From positions 1 to 7,471 of the forward strand of contig CAKZJM010000058.1 of the NCBI GenBank assembly GCA_936943315.1: a stretch of 7,471 nucleotides of DNA, in the 5' to 3' direction. The notes beneath the pieces are model-generated. The model did no database searches. It worked only from the letters and a program-made list of their open reading frames with translations, and had not been told where the DNA came from. Shown here in pieces: positions 1 through 5,776 of this stretch. This stretch comes from an uncultured Methylophilus sp. (GTDB lineage Bacteria > Pseudomonadota > Gammaproteobacteria > Burkholderiales > Methylophilaceae). How positions within the stretch are numbered: the first letter of the stretch is position 1; the number at the start of each line of letters is the position of its first letter. Made by a program: the position numbers and the translations under genes.

Positions 1-263
1 ACTATCAGCATTATTTAGGCAGCCATCTCGTGTTATACCGGTTGGGTGGTGATGAATTTGCCGTATTGAGTCACAAGGGTGAGGTGGCGGTGGTTGAGCG
101 GGCATTGCAAGATGCCATCGAGGGGGTGCGCCGTGAAGGGTTTGAGTTTTTTGGCGCCAGCGCAGGCTCTGCCTATTATTATGAGGCTGAAAACAAGCCC
201 GAACTCTTGCATTTGGCAGATGAACGCATGTATGAAAAGAAACGGTCACGCCAGCAGCGATGA
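1..263 (+). CDS. Diguanylate cyclase (GGDEF domain), C-terminal fragment
   Basis: The reading frame is open from the left edge and ends at TGA 261-263, so only the last 86 or so residues are present and the true start lies outside the window. The visible part holds an intact RLGGDEF active-site signature (GGDEF encoded at 45-59), followed by the usual closing elements of the domain: GASAGSAYY, matching the family's S-x-G-x-A strand, and ADERMYEKKR, matching the AD-x-A-M-Y-x-A-K terminal helix. Proteins of this family condense two GTP into cyclic di-GMP. Because the signature residues are intact, this copy is probably catalytically active. The domain lies at the very C terminus, so any sensory part would be upstream and cannot be seen. 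The next gene follows on the same strand after 53 bases, so co-transcription is possible but not shown. Confidence 0.9.
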   Translation, partial: YQHYLGSHLVLYRLGGDEFAVLSHKGEVAVVERALQDAIEGVRREGFEFFGASAGSAYYYEAENKPELLHLADERMYEKKRSRQQR

Positions 264-316
264 CCGCACACTATTAATAAAAAGCTCAATATCGAGCCTT
301 CATAAAGGGGAAGTCC

Positions 317-1477
317 ATGTTTGCAAATTCAACGCGGCGGGCGCTGGTGATGACTGTTTTGGCGATGTTAATCATCCCATTAGCAGCTTCCTGGTTTGCC
401 TATCCAACCACCCATCTGCCTCCAGGTTTTGGCGTTTTTCCACCGCAATTTGTTCAAGATCCGCCCGGCTTTAACCTGATTGTTTTTATTGCCGTTGCCC
501 TGCTAGAAGCTGCCTTTGCTGTGTTTCTGATTTTTCCGCAATGTTTTGGCTTTAAGCCCGTCACTCCATCACCGGCGCCCACTCCGCTGGCTTTTCCGTG
601 GTGGTTTTGGGTGGGCCTGGCCGCCACGCTGTTTTTCTGGTGGCTGATGTGGACACGCACCACACCGTTTGGTGATCTGGTGTATTACGCCTTCACCCCC
701 ATGTGGTGGGGATTTATTTTTGTGCTGGACGGCCTCACTTACCGTTATTCTAACGGTTACTCACTGTTTGCCAGCCGCCCCAAAACGTTTCTCATCAGTG
801 CGATTGTGTCGGTTGGTGGGTGGTATTTCTTTGAATATTTTGATTATTTTGCCTTGGGTAACTGGTATTACCCCAATACTGATATCCCCGGCTTAAGCCA
901 TACCACCATTGTGTGGATTTTTATATTTGCCTATACCACCGTTTGGCCAGCCATTTTCGAGTGGTATACCTTGCTTAATGCGTTTCCTAAGATTGCAGGG
1001 CGCTATTCTCAAGGTCCTGCGCTTGCTCTCCCGGCCAAGCCTATGTTGTATGTGAGCTTCTTGTTATTTGCTGCGGTGCCATTCTGGCCTTACCCTTTGT
1101 TCTGGGCCATGTGGATTGCGCCATTAATCGGCATTGCCGGCATATTGATGCTGTGCGGAGTCTGGACACCTTTTGCCGATCTGGCTAAAGGTAATTGGAG
1201 CCCGGTGCTGTTGATGGCGCTCAGCTCTTTGTTTAACGGGTTTTTCTGGGAGTTCTGGAACTACGGCAGCGCCCACCCGACCTTGCCGGTCACCAACCCG
1301 AATTACTGGGTGTACGATATCCCATATGTCAATGTGATTCATATTCATGCTGAAATGCCGCTATTGGGCTTTGCCGGTTATTTGCCGTTTGGTGTGCTGG
1401 TGTGGATGGTCTTTATTTGGGCCGGTACGGTGTTTGGATTTAACACCAATATTCTTAAGACTGATCAACAGCGTTAA
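317..1477 (+). CDS. Tryptophan-rich polytopic membrane protein of unknown function
   Basis: This 386-residue protein starts at ATG 317 behind a purine-rich ribosome site (AAAGGGGAAG, 304-313). I cannot assign a function. By eye it has about ten hydrophobic segments (roughly residues 9-29, 52-74, 92-112, 119-138, 156-178, 196-219, 242-260, 263-283, 295-311, 346-371), so it is an inner-membrane protein. It is strikingly aromatic, with 24 tryptophans (about 6%). A proline-rich loop lies at 81-94. Two parts resemble each other: WYFFEYFDY (169-177) and GFFWEFWNY (308-316), each followed by an N-x-W/Y-W/Y-x-Y-like stretch and another membrane helix, which suggests an internal duplication. The conserved glutamates within helices (E173, E312, and E346 in the AEMPLLGF segment) could be functional. 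I recall similar FWEFWNY...EMPLLGF proteins among uncharacterised bacterial membrane proteins, but I know of no tested role. No soluble domain or signature enzyme motif was recognised. A terminator follows 62 bases after the stop. Confidence 0.85.
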   Translation: MFANSTRRALVMTVLAMLIIPLAASWFAYPTTHLPPGFGVFPPQFVQDPPGFNLIVFIAVALLEAAFAVFLIFPQCFGFKPVTPSPAPTPLAFPWWFWVGLAATLFFWWLMWTRTTPFGDLVYYAFTPMWWGFIFVLDGLTYRYSNGYSLFASRPKTFLISAIVSVGGWYFFEYFDYFALGNWYYPNTDIPGLSHTTIVWIFIFAYTTVWPAIFEWYTLLNAFPKIAGRYSQGPALALPAKPMLYVSFLLFAAVPFWPYPLFWAMWIAPLIGIAGILMLCGVWTPFADLAKGNWSPVLLMALSSLFNGFFWEFWNYGSAHPTLPVTNPNYWVYDIPYVNVIHIHAEMPLLGFAGYLPFGVLVWMVFIWAGTVFGFNTNILKTDQQR

Positions 1478-1538
1478 GGCTTGATGCCAGAGAGTAGCTC
1501 CCTTTTTTGTGAGGGGTGGCCGCCACGATGGTTTGAGG

Positions 1539-1568
1539 ATGCCCCCAGGAGTACTGGGGGCATTTTTT
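1539..1568 (+). terminator. Strong intrinsic terminator after the membrane-protein gene
   Basis: A perfect 10-base-pair stem (ATGCCCCCAG with CTGGGGGCAT) closes a 5-base GAGTA loop and runs directly into six T residues (1563-1568). Position and orientation fit termination of transcripts from the upstream + strand gene. Read on the - strand, the hairpin lacks a T-tract, so it would serve the convergent glutaredoxin gene only weakly. Confidence 0.92.
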
Positions 1569-1598
1569 ATTAAAGCCTCTTCTCTATTGAATACATAT

Positions 1599-1976
1599 TT
1601 ATTGCAGCGGCTTGGCAACATTTCTTCTTTGCCAGTCATCCAGTGCTGCTTCCATCTGTTTCTGGTGAAAGCCTCGCACGACCTTTCCTGCCACCACTAA
1701 TACCGGCACACCGTTCGCCGCCAGCTGCTGGTATTGGCTGCGCGCTTCCGCCGAGGTTTCTATGTTCATTTCCCGGTAGGCGATGCCTTTGGCTGCCAGC
1801 AAGACACGTGTTTTCTCGCAATACGGGCACCAGTCAGTGGTGTATAGCACCACCTGGCCATGGCTGAAGTCTGGCGGTGGATGCAGGTAAAACCACCATG
1901 TACGCCACTCCATGCTCAACAGAATGGCAGTGCCTATGAACAGGAACTTCGCTCGTGGGGAAAATTTCATGACCAT
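1599..1976 (-). CDS. Membrane-anchored glutaredoxin-like protein (CPYC)
   Basis: This 125-residue protein has a glutaredoxin fold signature. Strand VVLYTTDWCPYC carries the dithiol active site C50-P51-Y52-C53. It is followed by a helix with KTRVLL, a second strand AYREMNIE, the cis-proline segment GVPVLVV (P91) and a GKVVRGF turn. Ahead of this are about 40 extra residues with a basic start (K4, R8, K10) and a hydrophobic stretch at 11-22, followed by an aromatic WWFYL segment. No signal-peptidase site is apparent, so it looks like a single-pass anchor. Soluble glutaredoxins are usually about 80-90 residues, so the extension is the unusual part. The expected role is thiol-disulfide exchange with glutathione or protein partners; the substrate is unknown. 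The start is either M1 (1974-1976) or M3 (1968-1970). An in-frame TAA lies 9 bases upstream of M1, so no longer start is possible. Neither ATG has a clear ribosome site. The gene is convergent with the membrane-protein gene and divergent from mraZ. Confidence 0.85.
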   Translation of the reverse strand: MVMKFSPRAKFLFIGTAILLSMEWRTWWFYLHPPPDFSHGQVVLYTTDWCPYCEKTRVLLAAKGIAYREMNIETSAEARSQYQQLAANGVPVLVVAGKVVRGFHQKQMEAALDDWQRRNVAKPLQ

Positions 1977-2185
1977 AGGCGATTAATAGATAAAAGCATG
2001 ATCAGATTGACCTGTTTTACGCATAAAAAGTCATCAAAAAAGAGTGTATTTTAATTATTCAATAATTTCAATGACATAGCTATTTTTATTAAACGACTTT
2101 GTCGGTTTGTTGCGCCAATATATTGATTTGAATTGCTTTGTTAAAATGCTCTAAGTCTTTGTCTTTAAAAGGGATTTTTTCCCCC

Positions 2186-2212
2186 AAAGTGCTTGCCAAG
2201 CACTTTTTTTTT
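2186..2212 (+). terminator. Hairpin with T-tract upstream of mraZ, terminator-like
   Basis: AAAGTGCTT (2186-2194) pairs perfectly with AAGCACTTT (2198-2206) across a 3-base GCC loop, and a run of nine T (2204-2212) overlaps and follows the right arm. This is a typical intrinsic terminator shape for the + strand. No annotated + strand gene ends here: the nearest one upstream stops at 1477 and already has its own terminator. It may therefore end a short unannotated RNA, insulate the dcw promoter from read-through, or be a DNA palindrome with another role. The likely mraZ -35 box (2193-2198) lies within the hairpin. Confidence 0.7.
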
Positions 2213-2221
2213 ATCTATAGT
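2193..2221 (+). promoter_or_regulatory. Candidate sigma-70 promoter of the dcw cluster (Pmra)
   Basis: TTGCCA (2193-2198) matches the -35 consensus TTGACA at five of six positions. It is spaced 17 bases from TATAGT (2216-2221), which matches TATAAT at five of six. Transcription would start near 2228, giving a leader of about 75 bases before the mraZ ATG. It is the best-matching promoter I found ahead of the cluster. It is inferred from consensus only, and the T-tract of a hairpin lies in its spacer. Confidence 0.65.
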
Positions 2222-2258
2222 GTGCAAAAGGGTGATTTTGTGTTGAATTGTGGGAAAT
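2219..2258 (+). promoter_or_regulatory. Candidate MraZ operator: four 10-base tandem repeats
   Basis: Read in steps of ten, the sequence gives AGTGTGCAAA (2219), AGGGTGATTT (2229), TGTGTTGAAT (2239) and TGTGGGAAAT (2249). Positions 2 and 4 are G in all four units, position 3 is T in three, and the last three positions are A or T throughout. MraZ proteins are known to bind tandem repeats with a 10-base period just downstream of their own promoter (TGGGN units spaced by 5 bases in Escherichia coli, AAAGTG[T/G]N3 units in mycoplasmas). The array starts in the -10 box and spans the predicted transcription start, which fits repression by MraZ. The units are degenerate, so the assignment is an inference. 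Confidence 0.55.
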
Positions 2259-2302
2259 TTATTCCATTTTTAATCAAAACGGGTTGGGTCAGGGAATAAT
2301 TC

Positions 2303-2749
2303 ATGTTTCGCGGGGCGGTACAGTTAAGTTTGGATGCAAAAGGGCGGCTCAGTGTGCCGGCCAAGCATCGTGACGCCCTCACGGCCGGCGGGCAGGGTGA
2401 AGTTGTGCTCACGGCGCACCCGCACCGTTGCCTCATTTTGTATCCGCAAGCAGCTTGGGAGCCGATTGAAACCAAGCTGACCAGTTTGTCCAGTTTTAAT
2501 CCTCAAACCAGTGGTATTCAGCGCATGATCGTGGGCCAGGCAGATGTGATGCATCTGGATTCTGCTGGCCGCTTGCTGGTGAATGCCGTACTGCGCAAGT
2601 TTGCCAAGCTCGACAAGGACGTGATGATGGTCGGGCAAGGTAGTCATTTCGAGTTATGGGATGTCGCCGCATGGGATCAGCAATTGGAAAGCCTGATGTC
2701 GGCTGACCAGTTACAGATTCCGCAAGAGCTAGAAGGATTCTCGCTATGA
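2303..2749 (+). CDS. mraZ: Transcriptional regulator MraZ
   Basis: This 148-residue protein has the typical MraZ length and start (MFRGA). It carries two AbrB-like half-domains, each with the family D-x-x-G-R motif: DAKGRLSVPAKHR at residues 11-23 and DSAGRLLVNAVLR at 86-98. The segment VMMVGQGSHFELWD (107-120) also follows the Escherichia coli protein closely. MraZ forms a ring-shaped oligomer and binds tandem repeats in its own promoter, controlling the dcw cluster; in E. coli it represses it. The start ATG has a ribosome site AGGGA (2291-2295) at 7 bases. It is the first gene of the cluster, its predicted promoter and repeats lie directly upstream, and its stop overlaps the rsmH start (ATGA). 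The second motif has VNA where many relatives have a proline-containing turn; otherwise nothing is odd. Confidence 0.97.
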   Translation: MFRGAVQLSLDAKGRLSVPAKHRDALTAGGQGEVVLTAHPHRCLILYPQAAWEPIETKLTSLSSFNPQTSGIQRMIVGQADVMHLDSAGRLLVNAVLRKFAKLDKDVMMVGQGSHFELWDVAAWDQQLESLMSADQLQIPQELEGFSL

Positions 2750-3735
2750 CGCGGGGCGCGAAGTCAGCGCCCGCGTCCTTGACGGAAACGTCAGTGTCAC
2801 CAGTCGCCGCCAGTCATATCACCGTATTGCTCAATGAGGCGGTAGAGGCGTTGAACGTGCGGGCTGATGGCATTTATGTAGATGGCACCTTCGGTCGCGG
2901 CGGCCATAGCCGGCTCATCCTTTCCAAATTGGGTAGTCAAGGTCGTCTGATCAGCCTGGACCGGGATCTGGCGGCGGTGGCGCATGGGCAAGCAATTGCA
3001 GATGCGCGTTTTAGCATGGTGCACGCACACTTTTCATCCATGACGACTGTTTTGGCGGAGTTGGGTGTGCAGGCGGTCGATGGCATTTTGCTCGATTTGG
3101 GTATTTCGTCGCCGCAGATTGATGAAGGTGAGCGCGGATTCAGTTTCCGATTTGACGGGCCGCTGGATATGCGTATGGATCAAAGCCGGGGGCAGACTGC
3201 CGCAGAGTGGTTGGCCGCTATTTCAGAGAAGCAATTGGTTGAGGTGATAAGGGATTATGGTGAAGAACGGTTTGCTAAGCAGGTTGCAAGGGCGATTGTT
3301 AAGGAGCGCGAAGATGGGCGTCCCATCACCACTACAGGGCAACTTGCCAAGGTCGTGGCAGGCGCCATCCCCAAGAATGAGCCGGGCCAGAACCCTGCAA
3401 CGCGCACATTTCAGGCTCTACGGATTTTCGTCAATCAAGAGCTTGAGGAACTCTCGCTAGTGTTGCCGGATTGTTTGCGCTTGCTGCGGCCGCAAGGCCG
3501 GTTGGCGGTGATCAGCTTTCATTCGCTGGAAGACCGCATCGTCAAGCGCTATATCCAGTCCGAGGAGGACAGGGACAATCTGCCTGCGGGCTTGCCTGTG
3601 CGCGCCAAGGATTTGCCGCAGTCTCGTCTGATCTCGGTCGGCAAGGCGATTAAGCCGAGCAAGGCTGAGGTTGCCGCCAATGTCCGCTCGCGTAGTGCGG
3701 TGTTGCGTGTGGCTGAGCGCACGCAAGTGCAATAA
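2746..3735 (+). CDS. rsmH: 16S rRNA (cytosine-1402-N4)-methyltransferase RsmH
   Basis: RsmH (formerly MraW) uses S-adenosylmethionine to methylate N4 of C1402 in 16S rRNA at the ribosomal P site. The 329-residue protein shows the family blocks in order: HITVLLNEAVEAL (24-36), the SAM-binding loop DGTFGRGGHSR (46-56), LDRD (71-74), DGILLDLGISSPQ (112-124), GFSFRFDGPLDMRMD (131-145), YGEERFAK (171-178), NPATRTFQALRIFVN (216-230) and ISFHSLEDRIVK (256-267). The C terminus RSRSAVLRVAERT is also typical. The ATG overlaps the mraZ stop as ATGA and has AGAAGGA (2731-2737) 8 bases upstream, which supports this start. It gives about 20 residues of Ser/Ala/Thr-rich N-terminal tail not found in the E. 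coli protein. A GTG at 2794 is a possible shorter start. The gene is commonly found in the dcw cluster, although its product acts on the ribosome rather than the wall. Confidence 0.97.
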   Translation: MTRGAKSAPASLTETSVSPVAASHITVLLNEAVEALNVRADGIYVDGTFGRGGHSRLILSKLGSQGRLISLDRDLAAVAHGQAIADARFSMVHAHFSSMTTVLAELGVQAVDGILLDLGISSPQIDEGERGFSFRFDGPLDMRMDQSRGQTAAEWLAAISEKQLVEVIRDYGEERFAKQVARAIVKEREDGRPITTTGQLAKVVAGAIPKNEPGQNPATRTFQALRIFVNQELEELSLVLPDCLRLLRPQGRLAVISFHSLEDRIVKRYIQSEEDRDNLPAGLPVRAKDLPQSRLISVGKAIKPSKAEVAANVRSRSAVLRVAERTQVQ

Positions 3736-3744
3736 AGGCTACGC

Positions 3745-4023
3745 ATGTTGCGCCTGAATTTGATTTTGTTTGCATTGACCATCGCCATGGCGTTGGGCGT
3801 GGTGACCGCGCAATACAAGGCGCGCAAATTGTATTTTGAGCTGGACCGGCAGGAAATGTTGACCAAGCAGTATATGACCGAATATGACCAGTTGCAGATT
3901 GAGCAAAGTACCTGGGCTATGCATTCTCGGTTGGAAGACTTCGCCACCACGCGTTTGCATATGCACAGCCCAAGCATGCAGCAAACACAGGTGATCATGG
4001 TGGATGTTCCACCTGCACCTTGA
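3745..4023 (+). CDS. ftsL: Cell division protein FtsL
   Basis: This 92-residue bitopic protein has a short N terminus and one membrane helix at about residues 3-22. A periplasmic stretch rich in Q, E, K and L follows (about 25-60) and is likely coiled coil. The tail contains the RLEDFATTRLHMHSPS segment, matching the end of FtsL proteins (E. coli has a similar I/L-E-x-x-A-x-x-x-L-x-M pattern). FtsL forms a complex with FtsB and FtsQ and activates the FtsW-FtsI septal synthase. Sequence conservation in this family is low, so the call rests on size, topology and its place between rsmH and ftsI. TAAAGG (3733-3738), overlapping the rsmH stop, is a good ribosome site 6 bases before the ATG. Confidence 0.93.
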   Translation: MLRLNLILFALTIAMALGVVTAQYKARKLYFELDRQEMLTKQYMTEYDQLQIEQSTWAMHSRLEDFATTRLHMHSPSMQQTQVIMVDVPPAP

Positions 4024-4042
4024 GTGTGGATGTCGCATAAAC

Positions 4043-5776
4043 ATGGTCATGCTGCTTAAAGAGAGTCAACACAAGCTGGTCAAGCTGCCAGCCTGGCGCC
4101 GTAGAACGCTGCTGGTGTTGTTGCTGTTGAGTTTTGTCCTGTTGCTGGGGCGCGGGTTTTACCTGCAAACCTTGCATAAGGATTACCTGATTAAAAAAGG
4201 TGAAGCGTTTTCGCGGCGCAAAATTGTGCTGATGCCGCATAGAGGCAAGATTTACGACCGTAACTTCAAGCCATTGGCGATCAGCCTGCCGGTGGAGTCG
4301 TTATGGGTGAACCCGACCGATGTGCAGATTTCGGCGGTGCAGTTGAAACAGATGGCCAAGTTGCTGGAAATGCCAGCCAAAGAGCTGCAACAAAAAGTGC
4401 AGCAAAAGAAAAAAGAATTTGTATATATCAAACGGAGAGTGGCGCCCGATGTGGCAAAACAGGTGATGGCGATGAAAGTGCCCGGCGTATTCAGTCAGAA
4501 GGAATACAAACGCTTCTACCCTGCGGCAGAAGTGGCGGCGCATATCGTCGGTTTCACGGGCGTGGATGACACTGGCGTGGAGGGCATGGAGCTGTACCGC
4601 AACAATGTGTTGTCGGGCACGCCAGGCAAGCGCGACTTTGTGCGTGACCGCAAGGGCCATGTGGTAGAAGACCTGGTGGCAGTGAAATTGCCGCATGACG
4701 GCCAGGACCTGGTGTTGAGCATAGACCGTACCGTGCAATACGTGGTGCACCGTGAATTGTCACGTGCGGTAGACAAGCACAAAGCTAAGGCGGGGGCGGC
4801 AGTGGTGCTTGATGCCAAAACCGGCGAAGTGCTGGCGCTGGTTAACATCCCGACGTATAACCCGAACAATCCGGTCAATGTGGCCAGCAAGCTGCGCAAC
4901 TCTGCCATCGTCAATATTTTTGAGCCGGGCTCCACCATGAAGCCGGTCACCGCTGCTGCTGCCATGGAGTTTGGCCCTTACCAGCCTGATACCAAAATCC
5001 AGACCGCGCCTGGCTATTTGCGCATAGGCACTGCCACCATTCACGATGCGCACCCTAACCAAGTGCTCAGTGTGTCGCAGGTGATCCAGAAATCTTCCAA
5101 TGTTGGTTCTGCCAAAATGGCGCTGGATCTGGATCGCGAGCAATTGTGGAACACCTATATCCAGTTGGGCTTTGGCACGCCGACCAAAATTGGTTTCCCG
5201 GGCGAGGCTTCTGGCAAGGTACGCGATTATAAAACCTGGCGCCCGATTGAGCAGGCGACCATGTCTTACGGTCACGGCATCAGCGTGACCTTGTTGCAAT
5301 TGGCGCGCGCTTACACGGTGTTTGCCAACGAGGGTGAGCTGTTGCCCGTGACACTGACCAAACTGTCTGAGCCGCCTGTGGGCCGCCAGGTGTTTTCTGC
5401 CAAAGTCGCCAATTCAGTGAAAGACATGCTGGAGCTGGTGGTGCAGCCGGGCGGGACAGCTTTGAAAGCACAAGTGACTGGTTACCGCGTAGCAGGTAAG
5501 ACCGGTACAGCGCACAAGCTGGGGGCGGGCGGTTACGAGCACGATAAATATGTGGGTTCTTTTGTGGGCATGGTGCCTGCCTCTAACCCGCGTCTGATCA
5601 TGGCGGTGATGATCGATGAACCGAACAATGGCGAATACTACGGCGGCAGTGTGGCTGCGCCGGTCTTTAGCGCAGTGATGAACGATGTCTTGCGCATGCT
5701 GGTGATTCCACAAGATGGCAATCCCGTGCCCGTGACGCCACCCGCCGACGCGGCTGAAGTGAAGGAGGCGATGTGA
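4043..5776 (+). CDS. ftsI: Septal peptidoglycan transpeptidase FtsI (PBP3)
   Basis: FtsI is the class B penicillin-binding protein that cross-links septal peptidoglycan together with FtsW. From ATG 4043 it is 577 residues. A basic cytoplasmic tail is followed by a membrane helix (about 22-38), the RGKIYDRNFKPLA block of the dimerisation domain (67-79), and the transpeptidase domain with all three catalytic motifs: STMK (297-300, nucleophile Ser297), SSN (351-353) and KTGT (486-489). FEPGSTMKP, SYGHGISVT and YYGGSVAAPVF are typical of the family. The start is uncertain. The frame is open back to ATG 4004 inside ftsL, preceded by AGGTG at 10 bases, and ATG 4049 is another option. I prefer 4043 because it avoids a 20-base overlap and an untypical Cys-containing leader, but no candidate has a strong ribosome site. 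The C-terminal tail after the catalytic domain is short and Pro/Ala-rich. The stop overlaps the murE start. Confidence 0.95.
   Translation: MVMLLKESQHKLVKLPAWRRRTLLVLLLLSFVLLLGRGFYLQTLHKDYLIKKGEAFSRRKIVLMPHRGKIYDRNFKPLAISLPVESLWVNPTDVQISAVQLKQMAKLLEMPAKELQQKVQQKKKEFVYIKRRVAPDVAKQVMAMKVPGVFSQKEYKRFYPAAEVAAHIVGFTGVDDTGVEGMELYRNNVLSGTPGKRDFVRDRKGHVVEDLVAVKLPHDGQDLVLSIDRTVQYVVHRELSRAVDKHKAKAGAAVVLDAKTGEVLALVNIPTYNPNNPVNVASKLRNSAIVNIFEPGSTMKPVTAAAAMEFGPYQPDTKIQTAPGYLRIGTATIHDAHPNQVLSVSQVIQKSSNVGSAKMALDLDREQLWNTYIQLGFGTPTKIGFPGEASGKVRDYKTWRPIEQATMSYGHGISVTLLQLARAYTVFANEGELLPVTLTKLSEPPVGRQVFSAKVANSVKDMLELVVQPGGTALKAQVTGYRVAGKTGTAHKLGAGGYEHDKYVGSFVGMVPASNPRLIMAVMIDEPNNGEYYGGSVAAPVFSAVMNDVLRMLVIPQDGNPVPVTPPADAAEVKEAM

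Larger units (their letters stand above)
1977..2302. other. AT-rich divergent intergenic region upstream of mraZ
   Basis: This 326-base gap lies between the divergent glutaredoxin and mraZ genes and is clearly more AT-rich than the flanking genes. From 1977 to about 2135 I see no convincing gene, RNA or promoter; the longest open frame from an ATG on the + strand (1999) is 18 codons with no family resemblance. No clear promoter for the - strand gene was found. From about 2139 rightward the region holds a possible extended -10 (TGTTAAAAT, 2139-2147), a hairpin with a T-tract, a sigma-70-type promoter, a set of 10-base repeats and the mraZ ribosome site; the last four are described separately or with mraZ. 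Confidence 0.8.

Noticed and set aside
281..299. Imperfect inverted repeat (AAGCTC...GAGCCTT) between the GGDEF gene and the membrane-protein gene
   Set aside because: The stem is about four pairs plus three across a bulge, and no T-tract follows. It is too weak to call a terminator or regulatory hairpin.
1516..1526. Short palindrome-like GTGGCCGCCAC before the terminator
   Set aside because: It has only four paired bases per arm, no repeat elsewhere and no associated site, so chance is a sufficient explanation.
1999..2055. Small open frame starting at ATG 1999 on the + strand
   Set aside because: It has 18 codons, no ribosome site, AT-rich filler composition and no recognisable motif.
2171..2185. 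GGGA...TCCC mini-inverted repeat just left of the mraZ hairpin
   Set aside because: The stem is at most four pairs around a T-run. It may simply be part of the AT-rich leader and does not stand as a separate feature.
4516..5299. Long - strand open frames opposite ftsI (149 and 179 codons), and similar ones opposite murE
   Set aside because: They lie entirely within clearly conserved + strand genes, show no family motifs and are typical antisense shadows of GC-biased coding sequence.
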